A stretch of 40,590 nucleotides of DNA, taken from NCBI GenBank assembly GCA_019239875.1, contig JAFAZI010000198.1, forward strand, positions 1 to 40,590, in the 5' to 3' direction. The stretch comes from Frankiaceae bacterium (GTDB taxonomy: Bacteria; Actinomycetota; Actinomycetes; JAFAQI01). Below, one piece after another: positions 7,620-14,947 of the stretch. A program made the position numbers and the translations under genes. Within the stretch, counting starts at the first letter, position 1. Every line of letters begins with the position of its first letter. Under the pieces are notes generated by a model. It was not told the DNA's origin. It did no database searches and worked only from the letters and a program-made list of their open reading frames with translations.

Positions 7620-8501
7620 TTAGAGCGTCGAGCTGAAGGTGTCGCAGGCGGTGCGCTGCCCGGTCTGGTACCCGGTTTTGAACCACTTCTGGCGTTCGGC
7701 GGACGAGCCGTGGGTCCAGGTCTCCGGGTTCACGTGACCTTGGAACTCCTTCTGGATCCGGTCGTCGCCAACTGCGGCCGCCGCATCGAGACCGTCGGCG
7801 ATGTCGGCTGAGCTGATGTCCGTGATCAGGCCCGTCTTTACCGCGCCGTTGGCCCACACTCCGGCGTAGCAGTCGGCTTGGAGCTCGAGCCGGACCGATC
7901 CGCTGTTCGGACCGGTGACACCGGATTTCACCTTGTTCATGGTGCCGAGCAGGTCCTGCACGTGATGGCCGTACTCGTGTGCGACGACGTACGCCTCAGC
8001 GAACGGACCACCCTGCGCACCGAACTGACTGCGCAGATCGTCGAAGAATCCGAGGTCGAGATACACGTAGTTGTCCGCGGGACAGTAGAAGGGGCCGACG
8101 TCTGATGTCGCGGGTCCGCATCCGGTGTCGACCTGCGAGGAGAAGAAGCGGGTCTGGGCGTTCTGATACGTACGCCGCTCAGCGGCGAACTCCTGGCGCC
8201 AGAACTTCTGCACGCTGTTGACGACACCGACGATTCGGCAGTCCTCGTGCGCGTTGGCATCGGCTCCGGTCTGGCACTCCGAGCTCAGATCGCTCGCCGT
8301 GTCGCCGTTGCTCGCACCCGTGAAGCCCGACCCGCCGCCGCTGTTCGCGAAGATGATGATCAGCGTGATGATGACGCCGACGATCCCGCCACCACCACCG
8401 ACGGCGAGCCCGCCGGTCGGCAGCGCAGACCTCCGGCCCCCAGCGCCGCGGCGATCATCGATCTGCGAGGTGTCGAGTCGGGCCCCCGGTCGAAACCTCA
8501 T
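7620..8501 (-). CDS. Neutral zinc metallopeptidase, YpfJ family
   Basis: A 293-residue protein. A basic cytoplasmic N-terminus ([19 protein letters not shown], the family opening) is followed by a Gly-rich segment and one transmembrane helix (about residues 35-52), with a large extracytoplasmic domain. The zinc motif is HEYGH (175-179), with the later [13 protein letters not shown] supplying the third ligand region (E206). Four cysteines in the outer domain could form disulfides. Substrates of this family are unknown. The ATG overlaps the stop of the upstream dehydrogenase gene by ATGA (8498-8501). Confidence 0.92.
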   Translation of the reverse strand: MRFRPGARLDTSQIDDRRGAGGRRSALPTGGLAVGGGGGIVGVIITLIIIFANSGGGSGFTGASNGDTASDLSSECQTGADANAHEDCRIVGVVNSVQKFWRQEFAAERRTYQNAQTRFFSSQVDTGCGPATSDVGPFYCPADNYVYLDLGFFDDLRSQFGAQGGPFAEAYVVAHEYGHHVQDLLGTMNKVKSGVTGPNSGSVRLELQADCYAGVWANGAVKTGLITDISSADIADGLDAAAAVGDDRIQKEFQGHVNPETWTHGSSAERQKWFKTGYQTGQRTACDTFSSTL

Positions 8502-9886
8502 GCGCTGCCGTTCTTACGACGCCGGAACGGGGCGATGACTGCCCGTCCGACGACGCGGTGCGGCTGGCCGTTGGCCAGGTCCACGATCGAGTCGACCATC
8601 GACCACGACATCTTGCCGTCGCTCATCTGCGCCATCTTCTCGAGACTCTGGTAGGCCGCCATGCCAGCGAACATCGCCGCCTCACGCTCGTTCGTCGCGG
8701 TCTTCTTTGCCTGTGAGATGACCATCCGGTTGAACAGCCGACCTACCCGCGAGTCGGTCAGCTCGCGCAGGGTGGACTGCCGGGTGAAGTGCGGGCGGGT
8801 CGGCGCCGGGATCGGATCTGCTGGTGCCGGTGGCGGCGCCGGTACCAGTCTGGTCGCGACTCCCGGGAGGTCGCGGTAGCCGACGATGCCAGGCGTCGCG
8901 GCGACGACAGCGGGGATGGCGTTGACGACCGGCATGGCGGTGATCACCGATCCCACACCGACCATCTCGTCCATCGTCATCGAGCCGAACTCCGGGAGCA
9001 CCTCTGCGCGCATCGTGACATTGGGATGCCCGCGCACCTCGATTTCATACGCCATCGCGATGTCCCACCGCGGTTCGGTGTCGGAGGTGATCGTCCACCG
9101 CACCGCTGTCTCGACAGCGTCGAGCCCACCAGCCGATCCGATCCACCGCGCCTGGATGCCCGCGACGGTGCCGGCTCGCACATCCCTTCCCGGGATGTTC
9201 AGGTCCTTCGTGGCGTACGTGAACTCGACATCGCAGCGGATGTCGTCGATCGTCACACCGAGCAGGTCCGCGAGCGCCTCACACGTGTCGCCGAAGGGGA
9301 TCGTGGCGTGCTCGATGTCAGCTGCGTGGTTCGGCGAGTTGGCCGGGCGGCCCCACCCGAGCTCGTCCTGGTTGGCATCCCCTGCCCAGGGACCGATGTC
9401 GAAAGACTCGAGGATTCGCACGTAGCTCGCGGTCCGGCACACGTTCGTCGCCACGGCCGCCAAGTATTGGACGTAGCCGGGGTTCACCCCGCTGCCGAAC
9501 AGACTGGCGCCACCCTCGACGGCCGCCGCCTCCAGGCGCGCTCGCGCCTCCTCGCCGTAGGCCCGGCCCGTCATGAAGTGCGCGGTGGTGGCCACGTTGA
9601 TCCCGGCGCGAAGCAGCTGCTCGAGGTGGTCGACGTCGGGGTGAAGCGGCACGTAGACGACGCAGTCGGGCTTCAGACCGATGATCTCGCCGATGTCATT
9701 CGTCGCCGCAACGCCGAGCGTCTGGCCGAGGTCGCACAGCTCGCCGAGGTCCTTGCCGACCTTGTCCTCGCTGAACGCGTAGACGCCGACGAGCTCGAGC
9801 TCGGGGCGCTCCAGGATGCCTTTCACGGCCTCTCGCGACACGTTGCCGGTCGTCCATTGAACGACGCGGAGTCGAGGCGTAGTCAT
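8498..9886 (-). CDS. NAD(P)-binding dihydrodipicolinate reductase-like dehydrogenase
   Basis: A 462-residue protein. The N-terminal Rossmann domain begins [20 protein letters not shown] and continues through [19 protein letters not shown]. The C-terminal domain carries [13 protein letters not shown]. It belongs to the group annotated as dihydrodipicolinate reductase-like or 2,4-diaminopentanoate dehydrogenase-like, widespread in actinobacteria and usually outside the lysine pathway. The substrate is unknown; nearby crotonase, LLM and SDR genes hint at catabolism (inference). A TAGCCT -10 box 7 nt upstream suggests leaderless transcription from the ATG. It is coupled to the metallopeptidase downstream. 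Confidence 0.82.
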   Translation of the reverse strand: MTTPRLRVVQWTTGNVSREAVKGILERPELELVGVYAFSEDKVGKDLGELCDLGQTLGVAATNDIGEIIGLKPDCVVYVPLHPDVDHLEQLLRAGINVATTAHFMTGRAYGEEARARLEAAAVEGGASLFGSGVNPGYVQYLAAVATNVCRTASYVRILESFDIGPWAGDANQDELGWGRPANSPNHAADIEHATIPFGDTCEALADLLGVTIDDIRCDVEFTYATKDLNIPGRDVRAGTVAGIQARWIGSAGGLDAVETAVRWTITSDTEPRWDIAMAYEIEVRGHPNVTMRAEVLPEFGSMTMDEMVGVGSVITAMPVVNAIPAVVAATPGIVGYRDLPGVATRLVPAPPPAPADPIPAPTRPHFTRQSTLRELTDSRVGRLFNRMVISQAKKTATNEREAAMFAGMAAYQSLEKMAQMSDGKMSWSMVDSIVDLANGQPHRVVGRAVIAPFRRRKNGSA

Positions 9887-9893
9887 GGATCAG

Positions 9894-9899
9894 AGGCTA
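9894..9899 (-). promoter_or_regulatory. Candidate leaderless -10 box (TAGCCT)
   Basis: On the minus strand TAGCCT is separated by 7 nt from the ATG at 9886. There is no ribosome-binding sequence in between. The -35 region is not recognisable. Confidence 0.4.
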
Positions 9900-9970
9900 G
9901 TTGGCGACGCGCACGTTCGCCGAGCCACACGAAGCGGGCGTAACCCGGCTGCATTTAGACCCCCTTCGCG

Positions 9971-10025
9971 CGGCTCGGTGTCAGAGCGTCCGTGCATGGC
10001 GCTCGCGCGGCTCGACACTGAGCCG
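9971..10025. terminator. Long inverted repeat downstream of the phosphodiesterase gene
   Basis: CGGCTCGGTGTC (9971-9982) and GACACTGAGCCG (10014-10025) pair over 12 bp with one mismatch. A further GAGCG/CGCTC pair lies inside. It starts 10 bp beyond the stop of the phosphodiesterase gene on the minus strand. There is no T-tract, so it is a weak intrinsic terminator, or it protects the RNA end. Confidence 0.4.
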
Positions 10026-10035
10026 GCATGCGAAA

Positions 10036-11493
10036 TCAGCAGCCGAGGTAGAGGAAGCCGTTGGCCTCGTCACGGAACTGCACGCCGGCCTCGGTGAGGG
10101 GCTCGTCCCAGTCGCCGAGACAGTCGGTGTCCGCGCCCTCCGAGCCGTGGTCCGACGTCAGCAGGAAGGTCGTCGCCTCGAGCGCACCCATCCGGTCGAG
10201 GTGGTCGAGGAAGACCCCGAGTCGCGCATCTGCGTCACGCATGGCAGCGTGCGCGACGGCGGAGTGAGGTCCCCCGGCGTGGTGGCCCGTGTCCGTGAGC
10301 AACGTGTTCCACCAGGTGAGCTTCGGCGCCTCCGACTTCGATGGCCACAGATCGAGCATCTGCTGCAGGCCGACTGCGTCGACGGATGATGACCACGCGT
10401 AGTCCTTGCGCGACAGGTACTCCTTCGTCGTGTGGGCATCCTCGTGCGGGTTAGGAAGCAGGTCGTCCATGTCGCCGGCGCCACCGGAGTTCCCGGCCTC
10501 ACGGATCAACCGAAACGTCGAGTACGACGCTCCCGAGTCGGCCGGCTCGTTGACGCACGCGGAGGGTCCATCGACGCGTTCGAACACCGTTGACACACCT
10601 GGCGCCAACCACTCGGCCCAGCGGTGCCAGGTCCGGGCGTCGTTCGTCAGCCGCTGCGCGGCGATCGCGCGGTCGAAGTAGGCGTTGTTGACGATGCCGT
10701 GGCGGCCCGGCCCGACGCCGGTGAGCGCGCAGGTGTGGTTGACGAGTGTCACGCTCGGGAACTCCGCGATCGCACCACCGGTCAGGGCGCAGCCGCGGGA
10801 CAGCAGTCGCGCGACGTTCGGCAGCTCGCCCGCAGCGGCGAGGGCGTACAGCGAGTTGGAGTTGCAGCCGTCCCACAACAACCCGATGACGAACCCATCC
10901 GGCCGCGGCACCAGCAGGTCGACCAGCGCCTGACCGTCCATGTCGCCGAGCGTCGCAAGCGGTGCACCTGCGAGCCACGCCAAGGTAGGCGCGACATCGA
11001 CCACCCGCGCGGCAACCGGAATCATGCCGCGGCCACTCACCGCCGCACCCGACAGCAGCAGCGGAGCGCGGGACTGCACGACGTTGAGCGAGCCGTGCTC
11101 GCCGACGTGACCACCCTTGGCCGGCCAGAAGTGCTTGCCCGTATGCACGATCGCGATATCCGGCGCGGCAGCCGCGGCGAACAACGAGGCGAGCCGCTCG
11201 CCGGCCCACGGATAGGAGTTGCGCTCGTTCGGGGGCGACCGGTCGGCGAGCTCCTCGGCGAGCGTCGTGAAGGCCAGCGGGTCCTGGAGCTCGACCGGGT
11301 TGCGTCCGTGCCGCACGTCAGCCGGCTGGTCCGGCGCGGACCGCGACAACGACGCGGCGCCGCCGGAGTTCGCCACGACGATCGAGTCGCCCTCGGCGTA
11401 CGCCACCATGTCGACGACGTGCGCCAGCGATGGATCGCACAGCACGTCGATCGCGCGCTCGCGCATCACGTCGAGATCAGTCGGCGCTGTCAT
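10036..11493 (-). CDS. Alkaline phosphatase-superfamily phosphodiesterase with extra N-terminal half-domain
   Basis: A 485-residue protein. Residues ~198-485 form a complete type I phosphodiesterase/nucleotide pyrophosphatase domain. It has a metal Asp208 in GLLWDG, the Thr249 nucleophile in VTLVNHTCALTG, TDTGHHAGGPHS and SDHGSEG. Residues 1-190 do not look like a signal or linker. They carry GGHVGEHGS, RAPLLLSG and VDVAPTLAWLAG, which normally occur at the C-terminal end of such enzymes, so the protein looks like a tail half joined in front of a full domain. No signal peptide is seen. The last codons of the upstream SDR gene overlap its start by 17 nt, indicating coupling. The substrate is unknown. 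Confidence 0.8.
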   Translation of the reverse strand: MTAPTDLDVMRERAIDVLCDPSLAHVVDMVAYAEGDSIVVANSGGAASLSRSAPDQPADVRHGRNPVELQDPLAFTTLAEELADRSPPNERNSYPWAGERLASLFAAAAAPDIAIVHTGKHFWPAKGGHVGEHGSLNVVQSRAPLLLSGAAVSGRGMIPVAARVVDVAPTLAWLAGAPLATLGDMDGQALVDLLVPRPDGFVIGLLWDGCNSNSLYALAAAGELPNVARLLSRGCALTGGAIAEFPSVTLVNHTCALTGVGPGRHGIVNNAYFDRAIAAQRLTNDARTWHRWAEWLAPGVSTVFERVDGPSACVNEPADSGASYSTFRLIREAGNSGGAGDMDDLLPNPHEDAHTTKEYLSRKDYAWSSSVDAVGLQQMLDLWPSKSEAPKLTWWNTLLTDTGHHAGGPHSAVAHAAMRDADARLGVFLDHLDRMGALEATTFLLTSDHGSEGADTDCLGDWDEPLTEAGVQFRDEANGFLYLGC

Positions 11494-12250
11494 GCCCTCG
11501 ACCGTATGTGGCGATCACGTCCCCGCGGGCCGCGATGATCGACTCGAGTCGCTGCTGGACCTCAGCAGCGGACTCATCGTCGGTGAACACGTAGGCGCGG
11601 TTGCGGCGGATCGCGTCCACGACGTTGACAGCTACTCGCGACGGCGGCATCGATGCGATCGGCACCATCCCGGTTTTGATCATTCCCGGCATCACGACGC
11701 TCACCCCGACCGGTGCGCCGAGCTGCACGAGCTCGGCGCGAAGGACGTCGGACAGCGCGAGCACGCCGTGCTTCGCGACGTTGTATGGACCGAGATTCGC
11801 AATTGCGACCACAGCAGCCATCGACGCGGTGTTGACCACATGGCCCTCGTCACCCGACTCGAGGATCAGCGGAACGAACGACCGAATGCCATGGATCACA
11901 CCCCAGAGGTCGACGTCGATTACCCGGTGCCAATCCTCCAGCGGCATCTCCCAGGAACGGCCGACCGCCACGACTCCGGCGTTGTTGACCGCGACGTGGA
12001 GTGAGCCGTATCGCGCCGCGACCGCTTGTCCGAGCGCATCCACTGCCGCCGGGTCGCGGACGTCGGCTACGACGGGATGGACGTCCGCGCCCTGGCGGAC
12101 CAATGCAGCCGCCGCCGCCGCGACCGCGTCCTCGTTGATATCCGCCATGACGACGCGCATGCCCTCGTCGCAGAAGGCCTCGGTGATCGCGAGCCCGATG
12201 CCGCTCCCTGCCCCGGTGACGACGGCGACCCGATCGCGGAGCTGCTCCAT
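11477..12250 (-). CDS. Short-chain dehydrogenase/reductase (SDR)
   Basis: A 257-residue classical SDR. The cofactor motif is TGAGSGIG, with Asp in VMADIN favouring NAD(H). NNAG follows, then the catalytic Ser in NTASMAA and YxxxK in PYNVAKHG, and PGMIKTGM closes the active site region. A typical role is NAD-dependent oxidation of a secondary alcohol; the substrate is not predictable. Its 3' end overlaps the phosphodiesterase gene start by 17 nt. A TACGGT -10 box 7 nt before the ATG points to leaderless transcription, making this the probable first gene of the pair. Confidence 0.9.
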   Translation of the reverse strand: MEQLRDRVAVVTGAGSGIGLAITEAFCDEGMRVVMADINEDAVAAAAAALVRQGADVHPVVADVRDPAAVDALGQAVAARYGSLHVAVNNAGVVAVGRSWEMPLEDWHRVIDVDLWGVIHGIRSFVPLILESGDEGHVVNTASMAAVVAIANLGPYNVAKHGVLALSDVLRAELVQLGAPVGVSVVMPGMIKTGMVPIASMPPSRVAVNVVDAIRRNRAYVFTDDESAAEVQQRLESIIAARGDVIATYGRGHDSAD

Positions 12251-12257
12251 TGGTCAA

Positions 12258-12263
12258 ACCGTA
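12258..12263 (-). promoter_or_regulatory. Candidate leaderless -10 box (TACGGT)
   Basis: On the minus strand TACGGT is followed by 7 nt and then the SDR start codon at 12250. No ribosome-binding sequence lies between them. Confidence 0.45.
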
Positions 12264-12278
12264 GCCAGTGCAGCGAGT

Positions 12279-13082
12279 TCAGGATGCGGTGATGTCCCGG
12301 TAGCGAACCTCGAGGGCCGAATAGACCACGAACACCAGCAGACCAAGGGCGATCAGGCCGAGCACGATGTCGCCCCAGGGATTGCCGGTCAAGGAGGTCA
12401 GCTCGTGGTCGATGCCGTCCGCGCGCGAGGCGTCGCCGCCGAATGCCGCGAGGATGAAGAACACGCCGATCGGCAGGAACACCAACGCTCGAGCCGGCAG
12501 GCCGACCTTGCCCGATGCGCGCGCGACAGCCTGCACCCAGCGCGGGGCGTCATCGATCGCCAGCCGGTCGACGTACTTCTCGTCGACCCCGGACCAGATC
12601 TGATACGCCGCCACGATGACGATGCCGATGCCGATCCCGCACACGATCACGCGCCCACCAGGGAGGTGCAACAGATCCGCGGTGGTCTGCTGCTGCTGAT
12701 GCTCGCTGCCGGTCGAATGGTTGCCGAGCGCGAAGGACGTCGGAATCCACGCGAGGATCAGGTAGAAGATCCCCTCGAGCACGGCCCGAACTCGGGGCCA
12801 GCGGTCCGCCGCCGTGTCGCGGATCGCCGACCAGAGACGGACCACACCGAGCGCCGCGAACCCGGCGGACGCGGCGACGAGCAGTGCGATCCCGATCCCG
12901 CCGGCCGCGACGATGGACAAGGCGCCATGCGTGTTGGCCGGCCGGGAGTCGTGCGATGCGACGGCGACCCGGACGATCAGGTAGAGCAAGAGCACATAGA
13001 AGGCGGTGCGGGCCGCGAGACCGGCTCGGGCGAGGATGATCGCTGCGTGGCGCGGCTGCTTACTGGGCACGCGACGTTCCAT
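12279..13082 (-). CDS. DUF1206 membrane protein
   Basis: About 267 residues with six predicted transmembrane helices arranged as three similar two-helix units. The repeated openings (ARAGLAARTAFYVLLLYLIVR in the first unit, SGKVGLPARALVFLPIGVFF in the third) are typical of DUF1206. The function of this family is unknown. I start it at the ATG at 13082. The open frame upstream runs into the terminator hairpin of the whiB7 unit, so the extra 19 codons are unlikely to be translated. A GTG at 13070 is also possible. It stands alone between two same-strand units. Confidence 0.85.
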   Translation of the reverse strand: MERRVPSKQPRHAAIILARAGLAARTAFYVLLLYLIVRVAVASHDSRPANTHGALSIVAAGGIGIALLVAASAGFAALGVVRLWSAIRDTAADRWPRVRAVLEGIFYLILAWIPTSFALGNHSTGSEHQQQQTTADLLHLPGGRVIVCGIGIGIVIVAAYQIWSGVDEKYVDRLAIDDAPRWVQAVARASGKVGLPARALVFLPIGVFFILAAFGGDASRADGIDHELTSLTGNPWGDIVLGLIALGLLVFVVYSALEVRYRDITAS

Positions 13083-13108
13083 ACCCGCCAGCGGCCGAGG
13101 GCAGACGA

Positions 13109-13149
13109 AAGCAGCCCCGCGAACGGTCCGACCGTTCACGGGGCTGCTT
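13109..13149 (-). terminator. Intrinsic terminator of the whiB7 unit
   Basis: Two 20-nt arms (13109-13128 and 13130-13149) pair with a single mismatch, giving a very stable GC-rich hairpin. On the minus strand the stem is followed by a short TTTCGTCT tract. It lies 15 nt beyond the stop of the 53-residue ORF. Confidence 0.75.
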
Positions 13150-13164
13150 CAGGGTGCTCACCGA

Positions 13165-13326
13165 TTAGACGACGGAGAGCTGGTGCAGGGCCCGCCGCGC
13201 GGCGTCCACCCTGCGCTGGCGGCGGCGTACCACCGCCATCTGTCGCAGGTACGCCTGTCGTACCTGCTCCTCGTGATCCCGCATTCGTTCGCGGGACAGC
13301 GCTTCGTACATCACGTGCTGCATCAT
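13165..13326 (-). CDS. Small Arg-rich protein downstream of whiB7 (53 aa)
   Basis: ATG at 13326 with AAGGAG 7-8 nt upstream, an excellent ribosome site, opens a 53-codon frame that ends just before a strong terminator. The protein has 12 Arg, no Lys, no Cys and six acidic residues. Residues ~10-48 should form one amphipathic helix (for example RQAYLRQMAVVRRRQRRVD). I recognise no family. It begins 38 nt after the whiB7 stop on the same strand with no terminator between, so it should be co-induced with whiB7. An RNA- or ribosome-associated role would fit the charge but is speculation. Confidence 0.65.
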   Translation of the reverse strand: MMQHVMYEALSRERMRDHEEQVRQAYLRQMAVVRRRQRRVDAARRALHQLSVV

Positions 13327-13364
13327 CAGAGTGCTCCTTGAGTTCTGTGTGGCGGTGCTGGCCT

Positions 13365-13622
13365 TCATGCGGCGAACACCTCGTTCTTGCGGGGCCGACC
13401 CCGTGGGCGCTTGCGCGCCACGACGACGCCGGAGACGACGAGCTCGCCGCCCCAGACGCCCCATGGCTCACGCCGCTCGAGCGCATCCTCCAGGCAGGAC
13501 CGACGCAACGGGCAGTCCAGACAGAGGGCCTTGGCTCGCTCGACGTCAGCCGGCGACTCCGCGAAGAACAGATCGGGGTCGACGATGTGGCAGGGCAACG
13601 TGCAATCGACCTTGGTTGGCAT
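13365..13622 (-). CDS. whiB7: WhiB7 (WblC), antibiotic-responsive transcription factor
   Basis: An 85-residue WhiB protein. The [4Fe-4S] ligands are C11, C34, C37 and C43, and the EPWGVWGGE turn (52-60) is the sigma-A-contacting motif. The C-terminus RKRPRGRPRK (70-79) is an AT-hook, which separates WhiB7 from other WhiB paralogs. WhiB7 binds sigma-A and AT-rich DNA just upstream of -35 and activates intrinsic resistance genes when translation is inhibited. The ATG at 13622 has AAGGAGG 8 nt upstream; a GTG three codons earlier lies inside that site and is rejected. The neighbouring uvrD2 is as in mycobacteria. Control appears to be by an upstream ORF and attenuator (13679-13942). Confidence 0.93.
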   Translation of the reverse strand: MPTKVDCTLPCHIVDPDLFFAESPADVERAKALCLDCPLRRSCLEDALERREPWGVWGGELVVSGVVVARKRPRGRPRKNEVFAA

Positions 13623-13678
13623 CGGTACCACCTCCTTGTTGTAGTCGGGTCGTCTGACAAGTTCTGAGCGGCAAACAG

Positions 13679-13716
13679 AAAGGCCGCGGATCCCGGTATC
13701 GGGTTCCGCGGCCTTT
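13679..13716 (-). terminator. Attenuator terminator in the whiB7 leader
   Basis: AAAGGCCGCGGA and its complement TCCGCGGCCTTT form a 12-bp stem, continued by CCCG/CGGG around a GTAT loop. On the minus strand it is followed by CTGTTT. It lies between the leader ORF stop (13739) and the whiB7 start (13622), so it can end transcription before whiB7. Confidence 0.85.
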
Positions 13717-13761
13717 GAGTGCCGACTCTGGTTGGTTCTCAGAGTGGATCCTCAAAGGCCG
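13709..13761 (-). promoter_or_regulatory. Antiterminator hairpin overlapping leader ORF end and terminator 5' arm
   Basis: On the transcribed strand, CGGCCTTTGAG inside the last codons of the leader ORF (13751-13761) is perfectly complementary over 11 bp to CTCAAAGGCCG, the 5' arm of the terminator (13709-13719). A second stem, ACTCTG/CAGAGT (13740-13745 with 13725-13730), nests inside with the stop codon at its loop edge. Formation of this structure excludes the terminator. A ribosome finishing the leader ORF would cover the upstream segment and favour termination; stalled translation would favour read-through into whiB7. Confidence 0.75.
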
Positions 13762-13942
13762 GGTATCCCGTCGCACCCTTCGTGCGGTTGGCATCCATGC
13801 CGAGTGCCTTGACCGCGGAGAGCTGCGTAGCCGGACCGGACATACGGATGCCCTGCACCGGCGATGCCCACGGCGAGACGTGACCGCACGCGGCGCTGCG
13901 GGCAGCGGCGAAGGCAGCCGGGATGTTGGAGTTGATGTACAT
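13739..13942 (-). CDS. Upstream leader ORF of whiB7 (67 codons)
   Basis: ATG at 13942 is preceded by a perfect AAGGAGGTG (complement at 13950-13958) at normal spacing. It opens a 67-codon frame ending 116 nt before whiB7. The peptide is Ala-rich and has no known domain; its last codons (GYPAFEDPL) are the part that pairs in the antiterminator. Translation of such a uORF is the sensor in the known whiB7/wblC attenuation mechanism. The length is greater than a minimal leader peptide, so a function for the peptide itself cannot be excluded. Confidence 0.75.
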   Translation of the reverse strand: MYINSNIPAAFAAARSAACGHVSPWASPVQGIRMSGPATQLSAVKALGMDANRTKGATGYPAFEDPL

Positions 13943-14009
13943 CGTGTGGCACCTCCTTCGCGTTGTGGCCGCATGCTGCGCGGCGCGGGTGATCAGGACA
14001 TCGAAACGA

Positions 14010-14047
14010 AAGATAACGGCGCGCCGCGAGTGGCGCAATCTATTTAT
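14010..14047 (-). promoter_or_regulatory. whiB7 promoter with AT-rich WhiB7 element
   Basis: On the minus strand, ATAAATA (14041-14047) is followed by 2 nt, then -35 TTGCGC (14033-14038), a 17-nt spacer and -10 TATCTT (14010-14015). WhiB7 is known to bind short AT-rich DNA just upstream of -35, so this fits autoactivation. The predicted start near 14003 leaves about 60 nt before the leader ORF. It begins 22 nt past the tesB stop. Confidence 0.7.
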
Positions 14048-14068
14048 CGGCCGATTGCGGTCACGAAT

Positions 14069-14938
14069 TTATTTCGAAGTCTTAGTCACTCGCAGGAGTC
14101 CTTCCTGTACGACGGACACCACGTGCTTACCGTCGCGGGTGAAGATCCGGCCGATCGCAAGGCCACGGGCGTTGGACGAGCTCGGTGAGGACTGGTCGTA
14201 GAACAGCCAGTCGTCAGCCCGGAACGGCCGGTGGAACCACATCGCGTGGTCCAAGCTCGCGACCTGGACGTCACGCATGTCGCTCGCGGTCATCCCGTTG
14301 CTGAGCAAGGCGGAGTCCAGCAGGGTCAGGTCACTCGCGTAGGTGGCGGCGCACACGTGCAGCAGCGGGTCGTCCGGCATCGCCCCGTTCGCCCGGAACC
14401 ACACCTGCATCGGGCCCTTGGATTCGTTACGCGGCTGTGGCCACCACGGCGGGTCGACGATGTACCGCACGTCGATCGGCCGCAGGCCGTCCTCCCATCG
14501 CTTGGACGCCGGCATCCCTGCCGCGGCGCGTTTTGCCTCCAGCGACGGGACGGTCTCGGGGTCCGGCGCATCGGGCATCTCGGCCTGACGGTCGGCGCCG
14601 GGCTCGTCGACCTGGAACGACGCCGAAAGGTGGAAGATCGCCTTCCCGTGCTGCACGGCAACCACTCGACGCGTCGTGAACGACTTGCCGTCGCGGATCC
14701 GGTCGACCTCGTAGATGATCGGGATGGTCGGGTCGCCAGGGCGCAGGAAGTACGCGTGCAGCGAATGGACGTGTCGCTCGTCGGGCACCGTCCGGCCGGC
14801 GGCGACGAGGGCCTGACCGGCTACCTGCCCCCCGAACACCCGCTGGACGGATTCGTCCGGGCTCAGGCCCCGGAAGATGTTCACCTCGAGCTGCTCGAGA
14901 TCGAGGATCTGCAGCAGCGCGCTGGGTTCATCAGCCAC
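14069..14938 (-). CDS. tesB: Acyl-CoA thioesterase II (TesB)
   Basis: A 289-residue double-hotdog thioesterase. The N-terminal hotdog contains RVFGGQVAGQALVAA and HSLHAYFLRPGDP. The C-terminal hotdog contains ASDLTLLDSAL, with the catalytic Asp, and SLDHAMWFHRPFRADDWLFYDQ. The ending GRIFTRDGKHVVSVVQEGLLR is standard for TesB. It hydrolyses acyl-CoA to free fatty acid and CoA in the cytoplasm. It uses a GTG start 9 nt after uvrD2 on the same strand, so the two are co-transcribed. Directly after its stop is the whiB7 promoter. Confidence 0.93.
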   Translation of the reverse strand: MADEPSALLQILDLEQLEVNIFRGLSPDESVQRVFGGQVAGQALVAAGRTVPDERHVHSLHAYFLRPGDPTIPIIYEVDRIRDGKSFTTRRVVAVQHGKAIFHLSASFQVDEPGADRQAEMPDAPDPETVPSLEAKRAAAGMPASKRWEDGLRPIDVRYIVDPPWWPQPRNESKGPMQVWFRANGAMPDDPLLHVCAATYASDLTLLDSALLSNGMTASDMRDVQVASLDHAMWFHRPFRADDWLFYDQSSPSSSNARGLAIGRIFTRDGKHVVSVVQEGLLRVTKTSK

Positions 14939-14947
14939 GCGGGCAAC

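Noticed and set aside
12660-12720. Gln-rich CAGCAGCAG tract as a microsatellite of interest
   Set aside because: It encodes a short loop of the DUF1206 protein; repeats are few and within coding sequence.
11601-13667. 688-codon plus-strand open frame
   Set aside because: It runs antisense to the SDR, DUF1206, 53-aa protein and whiB7 genes and crosses a terminator; it has no recognisable domain.
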